The notes beneath the pieces were generated by a model, which saw only the letters and a program-made list of their open reading frames with translations, had not been told where the DNA came from and ran no database searches. The position numbers and the translations under genes were made by a program. Of a stretch of 64,000 bases of DNA, positions 33,975-45,830 are shown piece after piece (positions within the stretch are counted from its first letter, which is position 1; the number at the start of each line of letters is the position of its first letter). Source of the DNA: Eulemur rufifrons (Eukaryota; Chordata; Mammalia; Primates; Lemuridae); the NCBI RefSeq assembly GCF_041146395.1, contig NC_090999.1:68081001-68145000 (forward strand). The letters run 5' to 3'.

Positions 33975-34294
33975 TGTTATAAGAAAAATACTGGGTAGTT
34001 TATGAACAACAGAAATTTATTTCTCATAGTTCTGGAGGCTGGGAAGTCCAAGATTGAGGCACTGGCAAATTTCAGTGTTTGGTGAGGGCCCACTTCCTAA
34101 TAGATGATGTCATTTCATTGTGTCCTCACGTGGTTTAAGGGACAAGCTAGCTTTCTGGGGTCTCTTATTTTATAAAGGCACTAATCCCAATCCTGAGGAC
34201 TCAGCATTTCCCAAAGGTCTCACCTCCTTGGAGTTTAGTATTAATATTTCAACATACGAATTTTGGAGGGACACAAACATTCAGACCATAGCAT
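33975..34294 (-). mobile_element. MLT1-type MaLR LTR, antisense
   Basis: The reverse MLT1 order is well preserved: AACAACAGAAATTTATTTCT, GGAGGCTGGGAAGTCCAAGA, TGTCCTCACGTGGTTTAAGG, AAGGCACTAATCCCAATCC and ACACAAACATTCAGACCATA. Confidence 0.85.
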
Positions 34295-34859
34295 CATCTT
34301 ACTATCTTCTTTCTCAGACTTACTCATCCTCATACCAACTGTGTCACTTTGGATGTTCCAGGAAGCAGAAGATGACATTAAGTTAGGAGTATAAGAAATC
34401 TATTGGAAAAATGATAAAGGGAGATAAAGCATAACTGGGAAGGAAAAGCATCAGATTGTGGTGCAGATCTGACAAAATCTCAGCCAACCCAATGTGGAGC
34501 TCTGGAGAAAATATTGCCTTTTAGGGAACTCTTACATTGGGCAGAAATGACTAAGCCCTCGTACCATTCAGTCATTGGCTGGCGGCTACCAGGGAATAGG
34601 TTGCCTCTACTGGAACACTGTGGTAGATCTTGACAATGCTGCAGATGGAGGCAGTTAGCTTACTGACACTCATTGCAGCTGAATGGTAAGTTCTACCAAG
34701 AAGGGAGATATAAGTGTTGTACCTCCATGGCTGCCCCACTGATCTAGCCTGAGAAGGTTCACAGGGTGCCTGCAAGGTGTACGGCTGAAACAAGGCAGGT
34801 TGGTTGAAAGCTGTTCAAGGAGCAAGTAGAACTTTACATCTCTCCATGTCGTATCATAT
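34295..34859. other. Intergenic, nothing recognised
   Basis: No convincing gene or repeat. Confidence 0.35.
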
Positions 34860-35032
34860 CACTAGGCAAAGGCCAGCTGAAAGCTCAGGTTTTATTGGTA
34901 CACAGTCACACCCATTCATTACATATTGTCTATGGCTCTTTTTTTACTACAATGCAAGTTGAGCAAATTTAAAAATACTTACTACCTGTTTTCCGCCCCC
35001 CCCCCCTCGGAAAGGTTGCTGACTCCTGATCT
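34860..35032. mobile_element. hAT-type DNA transposon fragment
   Basis: GGTTTTATTGGTACACAGTC, CATTCATTACATATTGTCTA, TGGCTCTTTTTTTACTACAA and GGTTGCTGACTCCTGATC follow a familiar non-autonomous DNA transposon. It contains a C10 run near 34997-35007. Confidence 0.55.
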
Positions 35033-35294
35033 ATGTTCTTGAGGTTATTTGCATTTATGTATTGAGTTTATTTATATTTACTGTATCTCCATGGTATAAA
35101 ACTATACAATGGTGTGCTGTTACTTATCTCTTCCCAAGTCTGCATTTAGAGGAACATGCTGGTAGCTTGAAATTGGCCATGACAGGAGAATTTTTACCAC
35201 AGAAATTAGCAAATGCTACAATTCAGACCTTTTTCATTTTGGACAGCTGATTGTTAAATATTTACTAGCAGCATTTTTCACTGCATGGTAAGTA

Positions 35295-35680
35295 TCAGGG
35301 ACTGAACTGTTTCCTTTCCCAAATGCCTGTATTGAAGTCCTAACCCCCAGTACCTAAGAATGTGAATGTATTTGGAGCTGGTCTTTAAAGAGGCATTTAC
35401 GTTAAAATGAGGTCATTGGAGTGGGCCCTAATCCAGTATGACTGGTGTCCTTATAAGAAGAGGAAATTTGGACAGATACAGAAGGAAGACCATGTGATGA
35501 CACAAGAAAGCCACCTACAAGGCCAGGACAGAGGCCTCAGAAGAAACCAACCCTACCAACACCTTGATCTCAGGCGTTAAGCCTCCAGAACTGTGAGAAA
35601 GTAATTTTCTGTCATCTAAGTCACTCAGTCTGTGGCAGTTTGCTATGGGAGTCCTAGTAGACTGATAGAGTAAGTGACCT
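35295..35680 (+). mobile_element. MLT1-type MaLR LTR, sense
   Basis: The full order is present: GACTGAACTGTTTCC, GAAGTCCTAACCCCCAGTAC, GGTGTCCTTATAAGAAGAGG, CATGTGATGACACAAGAAAG, CTCCAGAACTGTGAGAAAG and GCAGTTTGCTATGGGAG. Confidence 0.82.
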
Positions 35681-36212
35681 GAGAAAGTGTCAAAGTTTCT
35701 GCAGAAGTAAGTTTATTGAAATGATTTTCAAAAAGCTTTGATTTAGTGAGTGCCTACACCTCACTCTTTTTACCTCAAATGCATTTTGGTGACACTTAGT
35801 AAACCTGTTGGGCACTCTAGGTGCCAAGCAAGACTTTTGAACTCCTTGAAGATCAGTTCCCCTAGGAAATAATATGCAAAGCTCTACAATCAGGGGTATA
35901 TAAGGCAATACAGTTTGCTCCCTCTTACTTTCTGTACTCTGCCTTTCGTTGGCCTCATTCCTAAGGCAAGGTAATAGCTGGATGACAAGCAGAAGATACA
36001 GCTAATGGCAATCTAAAGGGATATTTTAGGAAGGATATAATAAGCCAACAGAGTGATGCTCTGATCTCCCTTTTTTTAGGATATACTTTTTATTTAGGAA
36101 GCCCTTGAGAGAAAGGGCAAATAATCTGAATGTACCATTTCCTGGTTAGCATAATCTTTGGTGTTAAAAGTTCTCTGTGGCTTGACTTAGGGTGTTTTTA
36201 AGAGGGGAAAAC
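35681..36212. other. Intergenic, nothing recognised
   Basis: No convincing gene or repeat. Confidence 0.35.
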
Positions 36213-37010
<798 letters not shown>

Positions 37011-37018
37011 ATGACATT

Positions 37019-37068
37019 ACCACTTTTGGAACAAGATTTACCACTACCACTTTTGGAACAAGGTTTAC
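37019..37068 (+). repeat. 27-bp tandem duplication
   Basis: ACCACTTTTGGAACAAG occurs at 37019 and again at 37046. Confidence 0.8.
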
Positions 37069-37224
37069 AGTACATGTTTAACAAACAAATTAACTTACTT
37101 TTATTATTTTGAAAATCAATAAATATGTATTGAATGCCAATATGTATGTATATAAATTACACAAGCTATAATAGGAGAGCTCTAAGGTATTTAAACATTA
37201 CTCTTACATCATTAATTACCTGAT

Positions 37225-37560
37225 AGACTTGAAGTGGTGGAGCACAGTGGCACAATCATAGTTCACTGCAACCTCAAACCCCTGGGCTCAAGCAATCCTC
37301 CTGTCTCGGCCTCCCAAAGTGCTTCAGCCCAGCAATTTGAGACTAGCCTGAGTAACACAGCAAGACCTCAGCTTTACAGGAAAAAAAAAACCCCACAAAA
37401 ACCTAGCCTTCATGGTGGCATGGCCTGTAGTCCTAGCTACTGAGGAGGCTGAGGCAGGAGGCTGTCTTGAACCCAGTAGTTTGAAGGTTGCGGTGAGCTA
37501 TGATTGTACCACTGCACTCCAGCCTGGGTGACAGAGCAAGACCCTTTCTCCAAGAAAAAA
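37225..37560. mobile_element. Rearranged Alu: antisense part joined to sense part
   Basis: Bases 37225-37325 read as antisense Alu (TTCACTGCAACCTCAAACCC to CTCCCAAAGTGCTT). From 37326 the sequence switches to sense Alu (CAGCAATTTGAGACTAGCCT through CACTGCACTCCAGCCTGGGT) with an A-rich tail. Confidence 0.8.
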
Positions 37561-37640
37561 AAGAAGGAAGGAAAGAAGCAAGGAAGGAAGGAAGGAAGGG
37601 AGAGACGGAGGGAGGAAGAAAGAGAAAGAGAAAAGAAAAA
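37561..37640 (+). repeat. Polypurine (GGAA)n microsatellite
   Basis: Repeated GGAAGGAAGGAAGG units and related A/G repeats grew from the tail of the preceding Alu. Confidence 0.85.
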
Positions 37641-38314
37641 AATATTTTTCAATTAAAAACAAAATTAACAGTGTTACAGCTCTTTAGAATTTGTCTAGTA
37701 GGTTTTCTGGTTCTCACCAGAAGAACACCATGCAAAAAAAATTAAAAATTAAGAAAATAGGTATGTGAAATTCTATGTCTTTTATAAAAGTTCAACTTGC
37801 ATGTAACTTTTCTGGAGCAAATATATTTACTAAAGTAAAATACATAAAAGTATATACTTTCATTTATCACTACTCACATATGAAGTTCCACATTTATAAA
37901 TAATACAAATTGAGATGATTCATTTGGCTTTCCAAATGGTTATGCCATGAGATTAATCATTTATCTCACAAATTGAACACCAATAATATTCGAAACTATT
38001 TTGCAATCAAACACAATACATTTTATAACATCAATCAATGACATTTCATGAAGAAAAAGCAAATTCAGTACCCCCAAAATAAAAATTATTTATACATCTA
38101 ATAAAGTATAATGTAAGCAATGTATCATATAATGATGTGAACTTTTTACTATTAATACTAGTATAGACTATGTTGTATAGTGAGTATTAGAATATGTATT
38201 TGAATAAAACAATTAACAAAGCATCTCTATTGCCTTTTTGGCATAATTTGACTTTAAAAATCTTATACGTACTTTATTTTTTAAAAAATGAATTATTCTA
38301 GCCATTTTCTCAGT
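37641..38314. other. Intergenic AT-rich, nothing recognised
   Basis: No convincing gene or repeat. Confidence 0.4.
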
Positions 38315-38720
38315 TCCTGGGTCCTACACTTGGGTGAGGCACAGACAGGCAAGCAAAGCCAACATGTCAGTGGCCCAGAGCTGGGTTTGTCACAAAACCT
38401 GTGTGATCCCGCTGAGACCCTTCAAGAAATCCCACCTTGACCAAGAGCTGAAGCAGATGGGCAAGTATGGCCTCCAGAATACAAGTCCCATCTGTCCTTC
38501 ATTGTCTGTTTAGACTCCCAGAAGCACATCAACTTCTCCCTCCACTCAGTATCGGGGTGGAACTCAGTATCGAGGAAGAACTCCAGGAAAGGACAGGGTG
38601 AGACTGGAGGTAGAGAAGACAAGGAAGAGGATTAAGCCCACCTATCCCCTCCTGGACTGGTGGATTGTCTAGTTTTCCAGTCAGGTAATAAAACAGGATC
38701 AACAATTTGAAAAAAAAAAA
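38315..38720 (+). pseudogene. RPS9P: RPS9 processed pseudogene with large internal deletion
   Basis: The sequence is an intronless copy of the mRNA for ribosomal protein S9 (uS4), a small-subunit protein. The 5'UTR match ends in CAAAGCCAAC before the ATG at 38364. The first 40 codons read [12 protein letters not shown] with several changes from RPS9 (for example Pro2 to Ser). The copy then jumps, near 38485, to the region around CCTTCATTGT ... CCCAGAAGCACATC of the parent. About a hundred central codons are missing. The C-terminal acidic tail, a stop (TAA at 38633), the 3'UTR with GGTAATAAAACAGG and a poly-A tail (38710-38720) follow. Frameshifts and stops rule out function. Identity is from memory of the RPS9 mRNA. 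Confidence 0.9.
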
Positions 38721-41231
38721 TAAGTATTTTAAGGATGATGCTTCTCTATTTTCCATTCAGAATGATATGACAGAAACTTTTTTTTGAAAAAAAATGTTTT
38801 TGAATGTATTAATAGAAACATTTGTGTTTCATTAATAAGTACAATCACCTTCCCAAATCAGTTTTTTTCCGTATAATTTTGGTGCCCAAATTTGAGGTCA
38901 GTAAGTGAAAAATGCTTTCTTTTTTTCCAAACATGCACGATATATTTTTAAAAATTCTGCATGCATGAAAGGAGTAATTCTTAAAACACATACCGTTTAC
39001 TAAGAAACCTGTTAAGTGTGCAGGTGGTGTTGAGCAGTTTTCTAGGCAGAATAATTAAACCATAGTGCAGTGATAGGCACATACATTCTTTAAACGATAT
39101 CAATAGTTTTCCATAAACTACTATTTTCAAAAAACTTTCATGTATTTTTTAGCAGTGAAACTATTTTTAAACAAAAGCTATACTTAGAAAATTATGAAGT
39201 GAAAGAGGTTGAAATAGAGCTGCTAGAGTCAAAGCGAGGTTGGGATGCAGAGTGTCTTACATTCAGTCATCCATCCATCATCGTAGAAACCCTGTAGGCC
39301 CCTTTAAGATCCTGATTCCCTGAGGAATGCAATTTGAGAACTGGTATAAGGAAGGTAAAAATCTGAAAGCTTTGCTCCAAGTTTGTGACTTTGAGCTGGT
39401 CATTAACTCTCTCTGGTCTTTGATTCCCTTATCTGTAAAGCAGAGGTATAAGATGTAGATGATCTCTAAGATATCTCACAGCTCTCGAATTCTACGATTT
39501 CAAGTCCTGCCCGATGACAAATCACTCCACAAATCATTCCACATCTGTCCAACCAATGCCAGGGATTTAATCTAAGTTCGCAAGCAAGCCAGGCTATGCC
39601 AAAGAGGAAACAATTCTTGACTCTGCATTCTGCCTTTTCTTTAAGCCTGGGAGCATATTTCATTTTTCGGCCTGGCTACATTCATCACTGGTCAGGAACC
39701 AAGAATTATTCCAACATTGCCTAGTTTATGTGACACAGGTAAGGAGTGTTCGTGTTGTTATGTATTTGAAAACTCTGACTTCTAGTACATAAATATCAAA
39801 TTGAACAGAAACCTGGCACATAGTAGGCATTCAATAAATTGTTGTTGTCCCTTGTGTACACTGAATTGTACACTTTAAAAGAGTAGATTTTATGGTATGT
39901 GTATTATATCTCTATATTTAAAAGTTATTGAGTGAAGCAATGAATGATTTGTATAGTTTTATTTTTGGATGTAGAAGTAAGGGAATTTGTTGTGATTTTA
40001 AAATACTGATTTGATGCTCAGAATAAAACAGCAATAGCAATGGAAAAAGCCAAATAAATAAAATTTTTTAAAAGGAAATTTAAATCAAATACCTAATAGT
40101 ACCACTCATTGTCAGGAGACGTTAAGGATTTTTGGGATACATTCTTAAACTTTAAGATTTTGGCAAGTATGTTGTGTGATAGAATTTTCCTTGCTTCTTT
40201 TTCAGATGCAAAATAGTGACTAGATCAACTCTGCTCATAAATCTTTATGACATTTTTAAATGTTGTTATGCTTTGTATTACACTTATATTTAATGCCATC
40301 AATTAATGTTGCCTAATATATTGCATATTGTTTCCTTGGGTCAATTTCTTAATGCAATGAAGGCCATGGGCTTTTTCTTTAACTGTAAAAATTTACAATG
40401 TTTAATCAGACTCACATGAATGTAGTATGTTTTTGTACTTCTTCGTTTCTGAGTAAATAAATATTTGTTGAGGGGGAAATTTTACAAATAATTTTAAATT
40501 AAAAACTTTTTATATTTTGTCAATTTCTTATCTTCACTATATAATTAACAGGACAAGGCAACCATAGACTACTTTTAAGAATTCTATAGCTTACATATAT
40601 TTTAGAGGCAACAATAATTTAATTCTGCTTTAAAAACACTTCCTTCAGTAATGTATACTACATGCTATTTAAACTTATTGCTAACACACCATTTATAACC
40701 ACTGATATAAACCCTTAGAACATGGAGGGTCCTTAGTAACCTTCTAACCCTCTCATTTTATGGGTAAGAAAATTAACGTCTGAAGCGCTTAGATGATGTG
40801 TCCAAGACTACCTAGCCACTTGATGGCAGAGTTTGTTTAGTTTTGTCCTTAGCAACCTGCCCCCCAACATTTCTTAAATATGAATGCGTGACATAGAAAC
40901 TAGCCATGTAATTTATAGTGGACTCAGGAGAGATGTGAAGAAATTTAGGCTTAAATAAGATCAGGTTTATACCTCAGAATTACTTGATAATTGAAAAAAT
41001 AATTCTAAAATAATTAGTTTACATTATCTAAGTTCACAGACAAACCTGATGCCTTTTCCTGATCCTATTGCCTAGTTTTCATTAACTTTTTCTCCTATCA
41101 ATATGTTAATATTTATATACATCTTAATTCTTTACAGAATTTTGAGACAACCCAGCAACATATATTTTTAGAAGCACAAAACTCTAAGGTTTGCTTTGTA
41201 CTATACTAATAAGTTTGGATAATTTCTAAAT
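38721..41231. other. Intergenic AT-rich, MIR traces
   Basis: MIR pieces are suggested at about 39360-39500 (plus; TTGATTCCCTTATCTGTAAAG), 39790-39845 (plus; CTGGCACATAGTAGGCATTC) and 40710-40885 (minus; CTCATTTTATGGGTAAGAAA). No gene is seen. Confidence 0.5.
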
Positions 41232-41370
41232 AGCCAGGTGCAATGGCATGCACCTATAGTCCCAGATACTTGGAAGGCTGAAGTGGGAGGATCACTTGAA
41301 CCCAGGAGTTCAAGACCAGCCTGGCCAACATAGCAAGGCCCTTCTGTAAAACATAAAAATAAAAAAGAAT
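41232..41370 (+). mobile_element. Alu monomer-like fragment
   Basis: One arm from AGCCAGGTGCAATGGCATGC to an A-rich tail, including CAAGACCAGCCTGGCCAACA. Confidence 0.8.
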
Positions 41371-41807
41371 CATTCCTTACAGCACATTATAGTGATATCT
41401 ATATAACTGTTCAAAATTGCTCTTGGCAAAAACTTTACAGGCTTTGAACATTTTTGGCAAAACTTGTATTTGTTATTATTTAGTTGTTCTAAATAATAAA
41501 ACATAGTTCCTACTCTAATGCTGCGATATGAGGAAACTAACGATCAGAAGCATGGGGACAGACATTTTTATTGACTTGTTCCTCTTGCATAAGGGATGAG
41601 TTACCTCAACCTTGGTTTTCCCACCCAGGTTTATTTATCTCTGCCTCTGGGATATGAGTTGAATAATTGTTCTCACCCGTAGATTTCGTAACAGCAGCAG
41701 GTGCAGTCAGTTTACCAACATATTTCTTATTTCACCAGAATACTTCTGTCACCAGTAATCATTTATGATAATACTATACTTACTGACAAACCAGAGATTC
41801 ACTAGAT

Positions 41808-41837
41808 GCACACACACATACACACACATACATGCAT
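41808..41837 (+). repeat. (CACATA)n / (CA)n microsatellite
   Basis: Alternating CACACA and CATACA units. Confidence 0.8.
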
Positions 41838-41862
41838 ACCTATAAAGATATAAATCAAGATC

Positions 41863-42271
41863 TGTAGTGGATGTGACACCCCAGTTCCAGACCCTGAAGG
41901 ATTTAGACGCTCATGTTCCCATTTGTGTAGAATGTTGGCTGCTGACTGCTCAGAGCTACATTCTTCTCTGGAAATTGACCTTAACTTAAAGAAGTTGCCT
42001 CACCCAAGTTTATACCCCCTTAGTTGATGTGGGGATGCAAAGGCTTGGCTCCCTGGCCTTAGTTCCGAACTTCTCTGATGGGGCTTCAGCACTCCTGTGG
42101 ATCAACTGAGACCTCCGTTGCGACTGTATCAGTTCAACTTCTCCATCTGTCCAGCCCTACTTCTCTTACTTCTCACAGATCTTGTTCCTGAGAGAACCCT
42201 CCTCCCCACAACAAGCCTCCTACATGCATATCTCAGAATCTCAGAGTCTGTTTCCTGGGATCCCAGCCTAC
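41863..42271 (+). mobile_element. Possible solo LTR (ERVL-like)
   Basis: The segment begins TGTAGTGGATGTGACACC and ends near CAGCCTACAACA, with CTCAGAATCTCAGAGTCTG and TTTCCTGGGATCCC near the end as in ERVL-class LTRs. No target-site duplication is clear. Confidence 0.4.
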
Positions 42272-42629
42272 AACAGCTTACAAATATGTATATGTGGAAA
42301 TGGAGGAAGAGAAAGGAAGAAATTTAAATGAGTTGATTAATTTTGCCTGTCACATATGGCATAATTATGGGGGAAAGGACAAGGAAAAAAGGCTTGGATA
42401 TCAATTTCATGTTCTTAGATAATACTCCTGGCCCTATTTTATCCATATTCCTTTCACTGGATTATCTTATTTCATTTACCTCTAAATTTTAGGCTACCTC
42501 ATCCTTCCATTCTTCACTTTCTTTTCTCTATAAGAGTCCATAAGAAATCCTTTCCATTCTGGTTAGTCCTGTGAAATTAGCACCTGTAAATAAATGGATT
42601 CCTAAATCTTTGGCTCCAACTCAAGATCT

Positions 42630-43270
42630 AGATAAGAATTTGCAAAGCCTATTTGACCTCTGAATTTGAAATTTTTGCAGACACTTCAAATTAATTTTGT
42701 CCAAAACTAAGTTCATTACCATCTCTCAAAACCCCTCCCTTATACAGTCTCTCTTTTTAAATACATATCACTGCTTATCCAGTTTTCCAAAGTAAATTTC
42801 CTTAATCATTATTATTCTTCCCTCATATCATGCTAATGATTGATCATCAAGTCTTGAAAATTCTAATCAGAAATTTATATAAAGTCTTTTTTCTGCTTTA
42901 ATCATGTTCTCTCTTTTTTCCTTTTTGGTCTGGAATTCTACCTACAGATCCAATTTTATTTCTTTAACCATCCTCCCATTTTGTTCTTCAACCTGTACCT
43001 TTTAATTGGTCTAACTCACCACATTCCACTTACTTATAAAAGAAACTATGTCCAACAGTGTTTGCAAAAACCATTTTGGGCTCCACTTTCCTATTTTTAG
43101 TCCACTTCTTATACATATCCTGAGTCATCATTCCATGTCTTTTATTTTCTGGAATTGGCATTTATGTGTGAGTTTGGGCTCTTGAATTTTGTTTAGACTC
43201 TAGGATTTTTGCTTGGCTTTCTCTACTCTGGACTATTGCAGATGAGATCATCATAGTCATTCTCATACCC
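42630..43270 (+). mobile_element. L2 LINE internal/3' fragment
   Basis: CAGACACTTCAAATTAATTT, TGTCCAAAACTAAGTTCATT and a long pyrimidine-rich continuation follow the L2 ORF2 tail region. Highly diverged. Confidence 0.55.
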
Positions 43271-45254
43271 AATGGTCTGCAGCTCAGCCAGCCTAACATC
43301 TAACCCCTGTGTGGGAACAATGGGCATTTTGCTGCTAACTGTTGATTCTAGGAGCATAGTATTCTTAAAGATAAGTGCATAAATACATTACAAATCAGCA
43401 AATGTTTTCAACAAATATTTTTTGAGCACATGTTATGTGCTAGATGCTGTTCTGGGTACTAAGGATATAACAGTCAACAAAAATCCCTGTCCTTATGGAG
43501 CTTACATTCTAGTGAGATAAGTACATATGTTGAAGCCCAGAGATGAGGGAGGGGAATGCTGACCACAATATTTATACTTACTCACCTGGGTGACCTAGTT
43601 TGTTAGAGGCAGACATACTCTTTGTCCTGCAGGTACCAGCATTTCCTCGCATAGTTGTCCAGGGGATCTACAAGCCATCCTTACTTTATCCTCCTTAAAC
43701 ATGTCTTGGAGTCAATAAGAAAAGCTACCTTACTTGCTTAAGCAACTGCAAATCCATATGAAAGTCTAAGACTCATAATTGGCATGTTTAGTAGGGTGAT
43801 ATTTTATAATAGTACTGATAAAACATAAGCATTGTAGCCTTCCTCCTCCTTGGTTTTAGACTAATTTCACAAAAGAAGCTAGAGAATTGTTACGCAAAAG
43901 AAGCTACATCAAAAAGGACATTCATTGTCTTTGAGAGTCAAAACTGACTTTTCTGACCTCTCTAAGGGAGAATTGTCTTGAAAACTTGGAGAGTGAGAAG
44001 TTTTCCCAGACTTCTCTAACTTGCATTTAACATATCAAAAGCTAGCCCTGATAGCTACTGGGCTTTCAAACCACCGCTAACCAAAATAGGAAACATTGTA
44101 TTATGACCCAGTTTGCATGTATGTATGATATTCATATATATATATTAAATGTTATATTAATATGTATGTTATAGCTGAAACAAAAGTTTCACACAAAAAA
44201 TTACTTATTAATTGCTATGCATTTTGATATATTCTATCCACTATAATTTTATTTCTTTTTAAAACACTATTCACAACACACTAAACTGTGATGTGAGTTT
44301 TTAAAAATAGTACTAGCTAGGGTATTTCAAAAAAGAGCATTTAGTGAGATAGAAAAAGGAAAGAGGTTAATTCTGTTCTGCCCAAGAGGATGGGCAGTTG
44401 TGGAGGCAGTTTAGGGAGAGGATCAGTAGGATCAGAGTGTTCAAATTCTTGATGTTGAGTAGAACTGATCCGCGGGAAGATATCTTAAGGTGAAGAATAG
44501 AATTGTGTTAATGTTGGTTATAAAAAGGAGAAAGTTTTGAAGTCATGGGGAAGTATAAGGTCACCAAGACATTGTAAAAAATAGATAAGGATGGGGCAAC
44601 TGCAGAATGTTTACATTCTCTGATGATAAGCATAAGATAAGCTAAAACCACAGTTGGTTTTTGACCAAGGCAGGATAGACAGGCTGTAACTGACATTGCA
44701 TTGCATGGGTCCCACTCCTGATGGCTTGGGCAAGGAAAACGCTCCTTATGATAATTACATTGTAACAAGAAAAAAAAGAAAAAGAAAATGAAGTAATTAG
44801 TAATCAGTGGTAGAGCAACCTCCTGTCTAGTTAGGGTCACCTTGAGGAAAAGACTGCGGAGCAATTGTCTGGAGTGTAGGGAGGAAAAGTTTTGCAAGAA
44901 AGATGAGAGCATGAAAATGATAAATGTGGGGTATGCATAAAAATGTACAGACTTGCATACTCAGAAAATTCTTGGGTGCCTTAGACATGTTATAATTAAT
45001 TGACAAGTGTTGTGTTCATTACAGATAATAGAAGTTTGTGTGTCCACATTGCCTCATCAGTTTGTCCCATCCCACACCTTTGAGGCAATGAGTAGATTAG
45101 GCTGAGGTTTCCTGGGCTGGATTAAGTTTGTATTTTTCCTTCCTTGCTTCTCAAAAGGGTAAGGGATAACAAGGAAGATAGATAAATTACAAAAATGAAA
45201 ACATCTCATTGCCATGGTACATTTGAGTATAGTAAATAATTATGTGACCCCATC
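43271..45254. other. Intergenic, weak old-repeat trace
   Basis: A segment at 43400-43535 (TTATGTGCTAGATGCTGTTCT, GGAGCTTACATTCTAGTGAG) belongs to a common ancient mammalian repeat. The 134-codon minus frame at 44508-44912 has no recognisable domain and low-complexity Phe runs. I see no gene. Confidence 0.45.
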
Positions 45255-45725
45255 CGTATGGTCTTTGCTCAAATGTCACCTTTCAGCAAGCTTTCCGTAG
45301 CTACTCTGTAATTTACCCCAAGCAATCTTACTCTCCTATTCTGCTTTATTTTTCTACATAGCATTTGTCACAAATGAACACTAGTGTGTGTGTATGAATA
45401 GTATAATGAACATCTTATATTCCCATCATGAAGCTCCAATAATTATTAATCCTTTACCAATTTTATTTAATCTATACCCCCATCATTTTGTTTTAGTTTG
45501 GTTTGGGGGTTTATTTGGAATATTTTAAAATAAATCTCACACATGGCATTTCCCTCTATGTTGTATGTTTTACTTATTTTGTTTAATGTCTATCTTTTCG
45601 TACTACAATGCGAGCCCAATAAGGGCAGGGATTTTTATCTCCTGTATTCAAAGAAACACTCCCAGAAACTTAGGTTTTCTGGCACAAAATAAGTGCTCAA
45701 TAAATATTTTTTTGAGTGAGTGAAT
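45255..45725 (+). mobile_element. L2 LINE 3' end, interrupted
   Basis: L2 wording at 45255-45390 (TCAAATGTCACCTTTCAGCA) and 45545-45725 (GAGCCCAATAAGGGCAGGGA, AAGTGCTCAATAAATATTTT) is separated by about 150 bp of unrelated AT-rich sequence. Confidence 0.6.
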
Positions 45726-45772
45726 ATGGAATCCAAAAAGTGACATTTCTCAGTCTCTTGCTAGTTAGGCAT

Positions 45773-45830
45773 TATCTTAGTCGGTTTGGGCTATTATAAC
45801 AGAATACTATAGATTGAGTGACTTAAACAG
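45773..45830 (-). mobile_element. MaLR LTR end fragment
   Basis: CTTAGTCGGTTTGGGCTATTATAACAG-like wording is the reversed terminus of an MLT1/MST-type LTR. It is abutted by L1. Confidence 0.5.

Noticed and set aside
37561..37640. Possible CRISPR-like or regulatory repeat array
   Set aside because: Simple tetranucleotide microsatellite derived from an Alu tail; no spacers.
44508..44912. 134-codon minus-strand frame
   Set aside because: Phe-run low complexity from a poly-A/T tract, no domain, and no promoter or splice context.
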